Assembly: GCF_037893185.1 (NCBI RefSeq)
Contig: NZ_CP140772.1
Location: 7,308,001-7,372,000, forward strand
Direction of reading: 5' to 3'
Origin: Chitinophaga sp. 180180018-3
GTDB lineage: Bacteria; Bacteroidota; Bacteroidia; Chitinophagales; Chitinophagaceae
Length of the DNA stretch: 64,000 nt
In this document: piece after piece, positions 54,581 to 62,060 of the stretch
How the letters are laid out: each line of letters starts with the position of its first letter
Position numbering within the stretch: position 1 is the stretch's first letter
The notes under the pieces: model-generated
Database searches by the model: none
The model's input: only the letters and a program-made list of their open reading frames with translations
What the model was told of the DNA's origin: nothing
Program-made: the position numbers and the translations under genes

Positions 54581-54644
54581 AAGAATGAAGAAACAGCGTG
54601 AAGGCCCTTTTTTGTTAAAGTCTTCGCGCTGTTTCTTCATTCTT
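54581..54644. repeat. 23-bp long-stem inverted repeat
   Basis: Arms 54581-54603 and 54622-54644 pair over 23 positions with a single mismatch (a U-G pair in the plus-strand RNA) around an 18-nt loop. It lies between the GNAT and TPR genes, both leftward, 86 nt past the GNAT stop. On the minus strand an A/T run precedes rather than follows it, so it is not a standard terminator in that direction. Confidence 0.8.
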
Positions 54645-54730
54645 CAAAAAAAATACCGGCAACGCAAAAGCATCGCCGGTTCCATTTCGTCTCATTTGGC
54701 TGTAATTTTTCACAGTTCAGGTTTTCCTGC

Positions 54731-55273
54731 TCAGTTTGGCTGAAACAGCATGGCAGTACACAGGCAGTTCCTGCGGTCTTTTGCTGCCAGGATAGGATAG
54801 TTTACGCAGCTCTTACACCCATCCCAGAAATGGGGATCCTGGGTAATTTCGCTGTACGTTACCGGCTCAAAGCCCAGTCGCGTATTGAGTTTCATCACCG
54901 CGAGCCCGGTGGTGATGCTGAATATCTTTGAGGTCGGGTACATCGACCGGCTCAGTTCAAAAATCTTTTGTTTGATAGCGGCCGCCACTTTCTTTCCCCG
55001 GAAAGCCGGCGCCACAATGAGACCGCTATTAGATACGAAGCGGTCGTTTTCCCATGACTGGATATATGAAAAACCGGCCCAGATCCCGTCGGCGGTGAAG
55101 GCAATTACCGCCTTCCCTTCCAGTATCTTTGCTTTGATGGCGGCCGGGTCACGTTTCGAGATGCCTGTGCCTCTTGCTTTGGCAGATGCTTCCATTTCTT
55201 CTACAATCGGAAGGGCAAAATCAACGTCCATAGCTGTTGCCAACCGGACGACAAATTCATCATCTGTTTCCAT
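54731..55273 (-). CDS. GNAT-family N-acetyltransferase, arginine-cluster type
   Basis: 180 residues from the ATG at 55273 (METDDEFVVRLATAMDV); the frame is open to 55393, but that would run through the upstream gene. Acetyl-CoA fold: SGLIVAPAFRGKKVAAAI carries the Q/RxxGxG-type loop, and GLAVMKLNTRLGFEPVTYSE is the family C-terminal block. A four-cysteine tail, WDGCKSCVNY and RRNCLCTAM, looks metal-binding. I recognise this as like the GNAT encoded upstream of argG in many Bacteroidota arginine clusters, thought to provide N-acetylglutamate-type acetylation. No arg genes are near here. The start overlaps the preceding gene by 14 nt. Confidence 0.8.
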   Translation of the reverse strand: METDDEFVVRLATAMDVDFALPIVEEMEASAKARGTGISKRDPAAIKAKILEGKAVIAFTADGIWAGFSYIQSWENDRFVSNSGLIVAPAFRGKKVAAAIKQKIFELSRSMYPTSKIFSITTGLAVMKLNTRLGFEPVTYSEITQDPHFWDGCKSCVNYPILAAKDRRNCLCTAMLFQPN

Positions 55274-55625
55274 TTTCTGTAAGTTGATGTTGTATGTAAA
55301 GAGGATAAAGTACGTCGGGTATGAGTGAATACATGCGGATCCTGCTGATGGCATCCGCCATTGGTATACTGCATAATGCCGGGAGGAAAACACGCACGAT
55401 GGCTTCTTTTACTATTGCATTGCCACGCTCATATAATTTTCCGGCCAGCTTCAGGCATTTATCCGCTACCGTAAAATTCTGCTCCTTCAGTTGCTTGTTC
55501 GTATACTCGGTCAGGCAACCAATGGTATCGTAAATATGGAATACGGCAGGGAACTGATGTAATGCTTTCTTCAATGCCGGAATGGTATCTTCTATGCAGG
55601 CAGGCACTTCATATTGATTAATCAT
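55260..55625 (-). CDS. Conserved small protein of unknown function (DUF7674-like)
   Basis: 121 residues, helical and soluble by appearance, no signal or membrane segment. Pattern: a central FTVADKCLKLAGKLYERGNAIVKEAIVRVFLPAL helix pair (in short blocks) and a C-terminal PDVLYPLYIQHQL. This resembles the DUF7674 family I recall from Bacteroidota, without a known role. It starts 2 nt after a 38-residue membrane peptide gene and overlaps the GNAT start by 14 nt, so the three are translationally coupled. Confidence 0.72.
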   Translation of the reverse strand: MINQYEVPACIEDTIPALKKALHQFPAVFHIYDTIGCLTEYTNKQLKEQNFTVADKCLKLAGKLYERGNAIVKEAIVRVFLPALCSIPMADAISRIRMYSLIPDVLYPLYIQHQLTENGNR

Positions 55626-55627
55626 AC

Positions 55628-55744
55628 TTAGTGATTTATACTGTTATATAAAAGTTCTGCCAGGGCGGTGATTAGTATAAAGCCGATAGCGAGATAATAC
55701 ATAACCTTGTGATTCGGTACCGGCGGCTTTGGATATGCACGCAT
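55628..55744 (-). CDS. 38-residue single-span membrane peptide (small ORF)
   Basis: ATG at 55744 to TAA at 55628, 38 residues. The N-terminus (MRAYPKPPVPNHK) is basic and proline-rich, followed by one hydrophobic helix (about residues 15-32, VMYYLAIGFILITALAEL) and a short polar tail (LYNSINH). The stop is 2 nt before the ATG of the next gene (TAA-GT-ATG), typical of coupled operons and unlikely by chance. No paralogue is seen here. It could tether or regulate the two downstream proteins at the membrane. Coding status rests on spacing and composition only. Confidence 0.6.
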   Translation of the reverse strand: MRAYPKPPVPNHKVMYYLAIGFILITALAELLYNSINH

Positions 55745-55915
55745 AGTAGTTAAGTTTCCTACTGTATGCCAAATGCTATTCCATATTCATCATACGGAAT
55801 GTTAAAACTTAGTACTGTGGAGGGTTTGGCAAGAAAATGTTAAATAAAACGCCCCATTAAACCTTTGGGTAGGTATACCATTTTTGAAGGGGGTTTTCAG
55901 AAAATGAAAATAAAA

Positions 55916-55941
55916 AGAGAGACGGGGTGGCCCGTCTCTCT
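55916..55941 (-). terminator. Intrinsic terminator of the PepSY gene
   Basis: Perfect 11-bp arms (55916-55926 and 55931-55941) with a GTGG loop are followed on the minus strand by TTTTTATTTT. It lies 26 nt past the stop at 55968. Confidence 0.88.
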
Positions 55942-55967
55942 CAATAATATAATCACTGGCAGGGTTC

Positions 55968-57179
55968 TTAACAGGCCACCTGGCGCACTTCTACAGGCAT
56001 GGCAGGCGATTTCACTTTTTTCTTCTTTTTCCGTGTCCGGTTAATCCACATGATCGTGCCGGTTGCCGGGAAAGTAGCCCCCAGTAGCGCGATGATCAGC
56101 GCGAATATCTTAGATGCTGTGCCGAAAATGGCACCTGTGTGTACAGGCTTAACGGAAGCCTTCACCTGCTGAGCCAGGCTACGCTGCGCAAATGTCTGCG
56201 ACTGGATCACCTTTCCATTGAACTGATCGAGATAGTAAGTAGTGGTGGCATTATCATGCAGTGCACCCTGTGGCAGCAAGCTCACGGTAAATGCGGCGGT
56301 GCTGTCTTTCGGCGCCGATACCGCATAAAAAACGGCACCTGGTGCCTGTTGTTGTACAATGGCCAGCGCTGATTCATAGGAGATCTTACCGCTATTGGCC
56401 ACAACTGCTTCCGGCGTCGACAAAGGCGCTACCGCCTGTTTCGGGGCGCCGCCCAACAGGGAATAGAAGGCGTTGCTGAACCAGTCGAACGACCAGGTAA
56501 GCCCCGTAAAAGCAATAATGAACAGGAAAATTGACGCATAGAATCCGAACACCACGTGCATATCGTGGTTGAAGCGCTTCCAGCCACTGCCCCATTTCAT
56601 TTTCACCCGTTGCTTGAAAATAGCCCGTGTTTTAGGCCACCACAGCACGATACCGGTAATAAGGATAAACAGGAATATCAGCGTACTGATTCCGGTAATC
56701 ACTTTACCTGTGTCGCCGGCCAGGAGCCAGCGGTGGAGAGAAAATATCTTGTAGTAAAAAGTTTGCTGATAGCTGTATAATTCAATGACTTTACCAGTAT
56801 AAGGATTTACGAAAGCAGTTCGGCCCTTTTCTTTTTTGGGCGGAGCGCCAGGCTTTCCTTTTTTGGCAGCTTTGTCGTTCCCTCCCTCTTTTTTTGCTTT
56901 TTTACTTTCGTCCAGCAATACCTGTGCGGATCGTTCCGGATCGGCAAATACCTGGATACGGGCGATGCCGGCACCCGGTACCTGTTCCTTCACCATTGCA
57001 GCTAACTTATCGAGCGGCAGTCGCGCTCCCACCGGTTGCACATAATAACGGTCGTGGTTAAACGTCTCTGTCAACTCCTTCTCAAATACCAGCAGAGCCC
57101 CGGTCAGTGAGCTGATAGTGATGATCAATCCTGCAGCAAGGCCCAGGTATAAATGTATGCGCCGAAAAAAAACTTTCAT
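55968..57179 (-). CDS. PepSY-associated TM domain protein (iron-uptake reductase type)
   Basis: 403 residues. N-terminal helix (about 10-35, YLGLAAGLIITISSLTGALLVF), a periplasmic PepSY-like segment, two central spans (about 165-190 and 215-235) with IFSLHRWLLAGDTG and FNHDMHVVFGFYASIF, and a last span near 365-385. The His residues in SLHRWLL, HDMHVVF and VHTGAIFG are the probable heme ligands of the PiuB-type ferric-siderophore reductases. An odd Lys/Gly-rich insertion (about 93-120, KKAKKEGGNDKAAKKGK) lies in the periplasmic loop. No TonB receptor is adjacent. Role in iron release is inference from the family. Confidence 0.88.
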   Translation of the reverse strand: MKVFFRRIHLYLGLAAGLIITISSLTGALLVFEKELTETFNHDRYYVQPVGARLPLDKLAAMVKEQVPGAGIARIQVFADPERSAQVLLDESKKAKKEGGNDKAAKKGKPGAPPKKEKGRTAFVNPYTGKVIELYSYQQTFYYKIFSLHRWLLAGDTGKVITGISTLIFLFILITGIVLWWPKTRAIFKQRVKMKWGSGWKRFNHDMHVVFGFYASIFLFIIAFTGLTWSFDWFSNAFYSLLGGAPKQAVAPLSTPEAVVANSGKISYESALAIVQQQAPGAVFYAVSAPKDSTAAFTVSLLPQGALHDNATTTYYLDQFNGKVIQSQTFAQRSLAQQVKASVKPVHTGAIFGTASKIFALIIALLGATFPATGTIMWINRTRKKKKKVKSPAMPVEVRQVAC

Positions 57180-57286
57180 ATACTGTTGGTCGTAACTGCA
57201 AAGAAACCGCTCACGCGGGATAATATACGGGCGGAAGCGGAAAACGATTTACGCAATCCGGAATTTTCGCCAATATACACAGAAAA

Positions 57287-57312
57287 ACCCGCCAGTATCG
57301 CTCCCGGCGGGT
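57287..57312 (-). terminator. Intrinsic terminator of ybaB
   Basis: ACCCGCC (57287-57293) and GGCGGGT (57306-57312) form 7 bp, followed on the minus strand by TTTTTC. It is 25 nt past the ybaB stop. Confidence 0.75.
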
Positions 57313-57337
57313 CTTTCGCGCGTTATATTTTAATTAA

Positions 57338-57640
57338 TTACAATAATCCTCCCAACATTCCTCCTGCAGCACCTTTCATTTCAGCTTCCCAGGCATTTTC
57401 TGCGTCTTTCAACGCGCGATTCAAAGCCGAAATGAGCAGATCTTCCATTTCTTCCTTATTTTCCGGGCTCAGAAGATGAGCAGCCACATCAATACTCTTC
57501 ACCTGGCGGTTACCATCCACGGTTACTTTTACTGCGCCGTTTCCGGCTTCTCCGGATAAAGTTACTGTTGCCAGACGCTCTTTACCTTCCTGCAATTTTT
57601 GCTTGATCTGTGTCAGCTTTCCAAATAAATCACCAAACAT
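57338..57640 (-). CDS. YbaB/EbfC-family nucleoid-associated protein
   Basis: 100 residues from the ATG at 57640 (MFGDLFGKLTQIKQKLQEG). The longer frame from 57676 begins on or upstream of the promoter element at 57672-57665. Helix-sheet-helix fold: an amphipathic first helix, the VTLSGEAGNGAVKVTVDGNRQVKSIDV sheet (in short blocks), and an acidic helix ENKEEMEDLLISALNRAL. It ends GGMLGGLL, like other YbaB proteins. It forms a small DNA-binding dimer. No dnaX or recR is adjacent. Confidence 0.92.
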   Translation of the reverse strand: MFGDLFGKLTQIKQKLQEGKERLATVTLSGEAGNGAVKVTVDGNRQVKSIDVAAHLLSPENKEEMEDLLISALNRALKDAENAWEAEMKGAAGGMLGGLL

Positions 57641-57664
57641 GTTATTCCTGTGTTTTAAGAGCCG

Positions 57665-57672
57665 CAAAGATA
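57665..57672 (-). promoter_or_regulatory. -7 promoter element for ybaB
   Basis: TATCTTTG on the minus strand matches TAnnTTTG, 24 nt before the ATG at 57640. It excludes the longer start at 57676. Confidence 0.55.
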
Positions 57673-57758
57673 ACAATCAACAATAATCAGTGGTAAAGTT
57701 TCGTATCTTTCAACGCGCATAACTGTTTGCCAACCGTATCATATTATATTAATAATAA

Positions 57759-58997
57759 ATGGAAACTAAAGTTTGTATCATAGGAGCAGGACCGGGTGGA
57801 GCTACTGCTGCCCTGCAACTGGCCCAGCTCGGTGTGGAATGTGTGGTAGTAGACAAAGCCGTTTTTCCGAGGGATAAAGTTTGTGGAGATGGATTAAGCG
57901 GCAAGGTGTTAACCCTCCTCGAACGTATCGACAAAGGAATCGGAGAACGGCTACAGCAAGCCCTGTTTAAGATGGACAGCTGGGGAGTGACTTTCGTAGC
58001 GCCCAACCGGATCGGAATGGATATCCCCTACCGCATGGGGTATGAGAACGACAAGTCGAATCCCCGTGGTTTTGTTTGTAAGCGGATCGACTTCGACAAT
58101 TTCCTTGTAGACGAGCTGAAACGCCAGCCCGATATGATACACCTTTATGAAGGTACCAGCATCGATAAGTATGAGTTGAAGCCGGATGGGTACCACCTTT
58201 CCAGCAAAGACGGATCTTTCCGGGTAAAGGCCGATATCGTTATTGTTGCCAACGGTGCGCATTCCGGATTTACTAAAGATGTAGCTGGTATCAGGATGGA
58301 ACCGGAACATTACGTTGCCGGTATCCGTGCCTATTACAAAGGGATCAATGATTTACACAAGGATAACTTTATTGAGCTGCACTTCCTGAAAAATATGCTG
58401 CCGGGCTATCTCTGGATATTTCCATTACCCAACGGAGAAGCCAACGTGGGTGTGGGCATGCTCAGCAACAATGCCCGTAACAAGAAGGTAAACCTGAAAC
58501 AGCTGATGCTGGATACCATCGCGAGTGACCCTGTAATGAAAGAACGTTTCAAAAACGCAGAGCTGGTGGGCACAATCGATGGCTACGGCCTGCCGCTTGG
58601 CAGCAAAAAAAGAAAGCTGCACGGCGAACGCTATATGCTGGTAGGCGATGCAGGCTATCTCATTGATCCGTTCACCGGAGAAGGTATCGGCAATGCCCTC
58701 TACTCCGGCAGAATTGCGGCGCAGCAAGCTGCTGCAGCCATTGCAGCCAACGACTATTCCGATGCTTTCTTCAACAGCTACGATGAAAACGTATACCGCA
58801 TTCTCGGGCCTGAGCTGCAGGTAAGTACCAAGCTGCAGAAACTCATCAAATACCCGTGGCTCTTTAATACACTGATGAAAATGGGTACCCGGAACAAGCA
58901 GCTGAAAGACCTGATGTCGTGCATGTTTCATGAGGTAGACCTCCGGAAGAAACTGGGCCAGCCAACTTTTTATTTGAAATTGTTATTTAACAGATAA
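57759..58997 (+). CDS. Geranylgeranyl-reductase-family FAD-dependent oxidoreductase
   Basis: 412 residues. The N-terminal dinucleotide fold is CIIGAGPGGATAALQLAQLG at about 6-25 with an acidic VVVDKA at the ribose position. The next block FPRDKVCGDGLSGKVL is the family marker (PRxKxCGdgl). Then come a substrate-binding region (GYLWIFPLPNGEANVGVG) and the second FAD motif, MLVGDAGYLIDPFTGEGIGNAL, near 300-320. Members reduce isoprenoid double bonds or modify halogenated or terpenoid substrates; here the substrate is not known. The DUF2891 gene follows after 15 nt. Confidence 0.9.
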   Translation: METKVCIIGAGPGGATAALQLAQLGVECVVVDKAVFPRDKVCGDGLSGKVLTLLERIDKGIGERLQQALFKMDSWGVTFVAPNRIGMDIPYRMGYENDKSNPRGFVCKRIDFDNFLVDELKRQPDMIHLYEGTSIDKYELKPDGYHLSSKDGSFRVKADIVIVANGAHSGFTKDVAGIRMEPEHYVAGIRAYYKGINDLHKDNFIELHFLKNMLPGYLWIFPLPNGEANVGVGMLSNNARNKKVNLKQLMLDTIASDPVMKERFKNAELVGTIDGYGLPLGSKKRKLHGERYMLVGDAGYLIDPFTGEGIGNALYSGRIAAQQAAAAIAANDYSDAFFNSYDENVYRILGPELQVSTKLQKLIKYPWLFNTLMKMGTRNKQLKDLMSCMFHEVDLRKKLGQPTFYLKLLFNR

Positions 58998-59012
58998 AAC
59001 CAACCCTCTGCC

Positions 59013-60086
59013 GTGAGATCCATCTTTGCTTTATTTATCGCTTTGTTTACGGCTTTTGTTGTTCGTGCACAGGTACAGCCCACGCGCCTCACCCGCGACA
59101 TTGCTGAGAAACTGGCCGAGCTGCCGCTGAAATGCCTGGACCTGGAGTTTCCTTATAAAACGGGCATCGTGTTTACCGACAGCTCGCTGCTGACAGCGCC
59201 CCAAAACTACCATCCGGCGTTTTATGGCTGTTTCGACTGGCACAGTAGTGTGCACGGCCACTGGATGCTGGTGCGGCTGCTGAAATCCTATCCGGACCTC
59301 CCCAAAGCAACGTTGATCAGAAGCAAACTGGCCGCTCACCTGTCTTCCGAAAATATAAAAGCAGAACAACAATTATTCAAAAACGCAGAAAATAAAAGCT
59401 TTGAGCGTATCTATGGCTGGAGCTGGCTACTGCAGCTGCAACGCGAACTACTAACCTGGGACGACCCGCAGGGCAGGGAAATGAGCGGGCATCTGCAACC
59501 CCTGGCCTCACAATTTTCTGCTGCCTATATCCAATTCCTGGATAAACTGGTATATCCTATCCGGGTAGGCGAACATACTAACCTGGCTTTCGGGCTATGC
59601 CTCGCGTGGGACTATGCCGTTACCGCCAAAGATGCAGCCCTTCAAAAAGCCATCCATGATGCAGCAATGCGTTTCTATGCAACTGATAAAAATGTACCGG
59701 TTCAATGGGAACCCGGCGGATATGATTTCCTGTCGCCCAGCCTCGAAGAAGCTGATCTGATGCGGAGGGTAATGCCTGAAAACGACTATCGTAAATGGCT
59801 ATATGCATTTCTCCCGGGACTCTTCGAGCATAAGATAAATATACTGCAGGTGGCACAGGTAAAAGACCGGACGGATGGTAAACTGGTACACCTGGATGGC
59901 CTGAATCTCAGCCGGACCTGGTGCCTGGAGGCCATCGCCCAACATGGTGGTAAAAATCAGGCGGCTATACGCGAACTGGCGCAACAGCATATGAATGCGG
60001 GCCTGAAGCAGGTGTTCAGCGGCAACTATGCAGGAGAGCACTGGCTTGCGTCCTTTGCCGTGTATATGCTGACAGTAGGAAAGTAA
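59013..60086 (+). CDS. DUF2891 secreted protein
   Basis: 357 residues from a GTG at 59013, with an N-terminal signal peptide (about 1-19, ending VVRAQ). The bulk matches the DUF2891 pattern: CFDWHSSVHGHWMLVRLL, YGWSWLLQLQREL, VRIGEHTNLAFGL-type tract (seen as PIRVGEHTNLAFGL), VPVQWEPGGYDFLSPSLEEADL. The conserved His and Trp-rich alpha/alpha barrel suggests a carbohydrate-active or lyase-like enzyme, but no function is known. It follows the flavoprotein by 15 nt and ends 6 nt before the convergent ABC gene stop. Confidence 0.85.
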   Translation: MRSIFALFIALFTAFVVRAQVQPTRLTRDIAEKLAELPLKCLDLEFPYKTGIVFTDSSLLTAPQNYHPAFYGCFDWHSSVHGHWMLVRLLKSYPDLPKATLIRSKLAAHLSSENIKAEQQLFKNAENKSFERIYGWSWLLQLQRELLTWDDPQGREMSGHLQPLASQFSAAYIQFLDKLVYPIRVGEHTNLAFGLCLAWDYAVTAKDAALQKAIHDAAMRFYATDKNVPVQWEPGGYDFLSPSLEEADLMRRVMPENDYRKWLYAFLPGLFEHKINILQVAQVKDRTDGKLVHLDGLNLSRTWCLEAIAQHGGKNQAAIRELAQQHMNAGLKQVFSGNYAGEHWLASFAVYMLTVGK

Positions 60087-60092
60087 CCGTAC

Positions 60093-61286
60093 TTAAATAT
60101 CGTTCACGTATTTTTTTACCGTAAACAGGTTTACGAAATACACCAGCGCCAATACCAGTATCACTCCGGCAAAAACCGGCATCCCCGGCCAGTTACTCAC
60201 CAGCATCTGATGTTTCGCCAAAGTAGCTGCAGCCCAGTATTGCAGCACCGTCACCAACAATAGTGATAAAATACCTATCACGATATAAAGCGGCACAAAT
60301 TGCTTCATCAGGTACCCTTGCAGCTGGCGGGGAGCTGTTCCCAATATCACCAGCAACTGTATTTCCCGTTTGCAGGAGGCTATCACCAGCTGAATGAACA
60401 TACTGAATACAAGCAATGCAAAGAACAGCAATATCAGCCCGAAAAATCCCACCACCGACACAATGGTTTGCACAATCAGCCTCGTTTTGCTGAATTTAAG
60501 CTTATCCTGGTTGGTAGTATAGCCATTATCTTCCAGAAATTTTACCAGTGCCGGATTAGAAGGATCCGGTGTTTTGATGATCACCCGCGAGATCCCTGCC
60601 GGAACACCCGTGCCATATCGCTGATTGGCCCAGGCCATAAAAGAAGCCGGTACGAGAAAAGAAGAAATACGATCCGAGAAGCCCACAATATGCCCCATGT
60701 ACTGATCCGATAATATATTGCTGGAAATATTCACCTGCAGCGGCAACGCTTTTACGGTTTCCTGGGAAATCTGTGGCAAATCCTGGCTCAGTGAGAACCC
60801 GAAATTATAGAGGTTGAGGAAGTCGTTGGGGAGGATGATGGGTATAGTACGATCGCCCGTTTGCCATTGCCAGTCTTCCGCCTTAACATCCAGGAAACTG
60901 TCTGGCACGGCTTCAAAAAACATATCCGTTGCAAAATGCAAATCTCCCGGGGCTTGTACCACCACTTTATACTGACTGGAAATAACTAACCCGAAGGCCT
61001 GTACGAAGGGTTGTTTTCTGATATTGGCAATTTCTTCCGGGGTAAAAATACTTTTGCCGGATTGTCCCATCATGGCATTGGTAATGGTTTTATTGAGCAC
61101 CAGGAAGTCGGCAGTTTCGTTCTGATTTTTCTGGCTGTACAGTAACTGATCGAAATTGGTATGTGCCTGAATCGCAATGAGGATCAGCAGCATAGCAATG
61201 CCCAATCCAACAGCTGCCATCAGAAAGCGGTTTTTTCCGACGCCGGTTTGTATGATCTTCTTCAGTAATTCAAAAAAAGGACGCAT
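60093..61286 (-). CDS. ABC transporter permease (MacB/FtsX-like)
   Basis: 397 residues. One N-terminal span (about 20-42, FLMAAVGLGIAMLLILIAIQA) is followed by a large periplasmic domain (about 45-275) and three C-terminal spans (about 275-300, 325-350, 365-385), the type VII ABC-exporter arrangement used by LolCE, MacB and FtsX. No strong LolC/E signature is seen. It is coupled to the ATPase gene upstream with a 9-nt gap. It likely moves a lipoprotein, peptide or other hydrophobic substrate out of the membrane; identity unknown. Confidence 0.85.
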   Translation of the reverse strand: MRPFFELLKKIIQTGVGKNRFLMAAVGLGIAMLLILIAIQAHTNFDQLLYSQKNQNETADFLVLNKTITNAMMGQSGKSIFTPEEIANIRKQPFVQAFGLVISSQYKVVVQAPGDLHFATDMFFEAVPDSFLDVKAEDWQWQTGDRTIPIILPNDFLNLYNFGFSLSQDLPQISQETVKALPLQVNISSNILSDQYMGHIVGFSDRISSFLVPASFMAWANQRYGTGVPAGISRVIIKTPDPSNPALVKFLEDNGYTTNQDKLKFSKTRLIVQTIVSVVGFFGLILLFFALLVFSMFIQLVIASCKREIQLLVILGTAPRQLQGYLMKQFVPLYIVIGILSLLLVTVLQYWAAATLAKHQMLVSNWPGMPVFAGVILVLALVYFVNLFTVKKYVNDI

Positions 61287-61295
61287 GAAACAACG

Positions 61296-61946
61296 TTAAA
61301 GATGATAATGCACATGATAGGTGAAATGCTCGTCATTATCCAGGTCTGTTAAAATAAAGCCTGCATTGCGGGCCTTGCACTCGCTGGCTATCAACGCGGC
61401 TGCCCGGTGGGTGTTTTCTTCATCAAGATGACTGAATGGCTCATCCATGAACAGCCATTGGAAGGGTTGCATCAGCGCCCGGATAATTGCCACCCGCTGG
61501 CGTTCGCCATAGGAAAGCGTTTTACCGCTCTGGTCGAGAATATGGGTTACATTCAGCTGTGCTGCCATTTCATTGATCTTTTCCGGAGGATAGAAAGGTT
61601 TGGCCTGCATAGCGCTTTTCAATGCAATATTCTCCCTCGCCGTCAGCTGCTCAAACAACCGCAGATCCTGGAAAATGATGCTGATCTGCTGCTGGCGCAG
61701 CTGCGCAATCTGCTCTTTATTATAGGCCTGCCAGGGCTGACTGTTTACCATTACTTTTCCCGTATAGTCGTAACGGATATGATACAGGTAGTGTATCAAT
61801 GTTGTTTTTCCGGTGCCCGAAGGGGCTTTTATCTTCACAAAATTACCCGGCGTAAATATTACATCCCTGTTCCAGATATCCGATTCCCGTTGCCGGAGTT
61901 TCTCCTGCAGCGGGATGGGCATCAGGTGATTAAGCTGAATCTGCAT
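61296..61946 (-). CDS. ABC transporter ATP-binding protein with altered switch region
   Basis: 216 residues, first of the two-gene exporter unit. Walker A APSGTGKTTL is at about 42-51, the Q-loop is in IIFQDLRLFEQLT, the signature is LSYGERQRVAI and Walker B is WLFMDEPFSHLD. At the H-loop, where ITHD-type histidine is normal, it reads FILTDLDND, so the catalytic switch His appears to be Asp. Length and spacing suit the MacB/LolD class. The missing His could slow hydrolysis or mark a regulatory or degenerate ATPase. Confidence 0.88.
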   Translation of the reverse strand: MQIQLNHLMPIPLQEKLRQRESDIWNRDVIFTPGNFVKIKAPSGTGKTTLIHYLYHIRYDYTGKVMVNSQPWQAYNKEQIAQLRQQQISIIFQDLRLFEQLTARENIALKSAMQAKPFYPPEKINEMAAQLNVTHILDQSGKTLSYGERQRVAIIRALMQPFQWLFMDEPFSHLDEENTHRAAALIASECKARNAGFILTDLDNDEHFTYHVHYHL

Positions 61947-62004
61947 GATGGCATCACTGTTAACGGTAGCGAATATAACTGATATATTTTATGAAGACAT
62001 CCTC

Positions 62005-62047
62005 AAGAAGAACGGGCGCGGAGGAAATCTCCGCGCCCGTTCTTCTT
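62005..62047. repeat. 19-bp perfect inverted repeat downstream of the DUF4836 gene
   Basis: Arms 62005-62023 and 62029-62047 are perfectly complementary with a 5-nt loop. It begins 14 nt past the leftward DUF4836 stop and ends 59 nt before the ABC ATPase ATG. There is no T-run on either side, so it is a non-canonical 3'-end structure. Confidence 0.85.
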
Positions 62048-62060
62048 ACATTTAAAAATA

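Noticed and set aside
55745..55915. Additional small ORFs next to the 38-residue peptide gene
   Set aside because: Readings on both strands run through the downstream terminator or lack a hydrophobic or conserved pattern.
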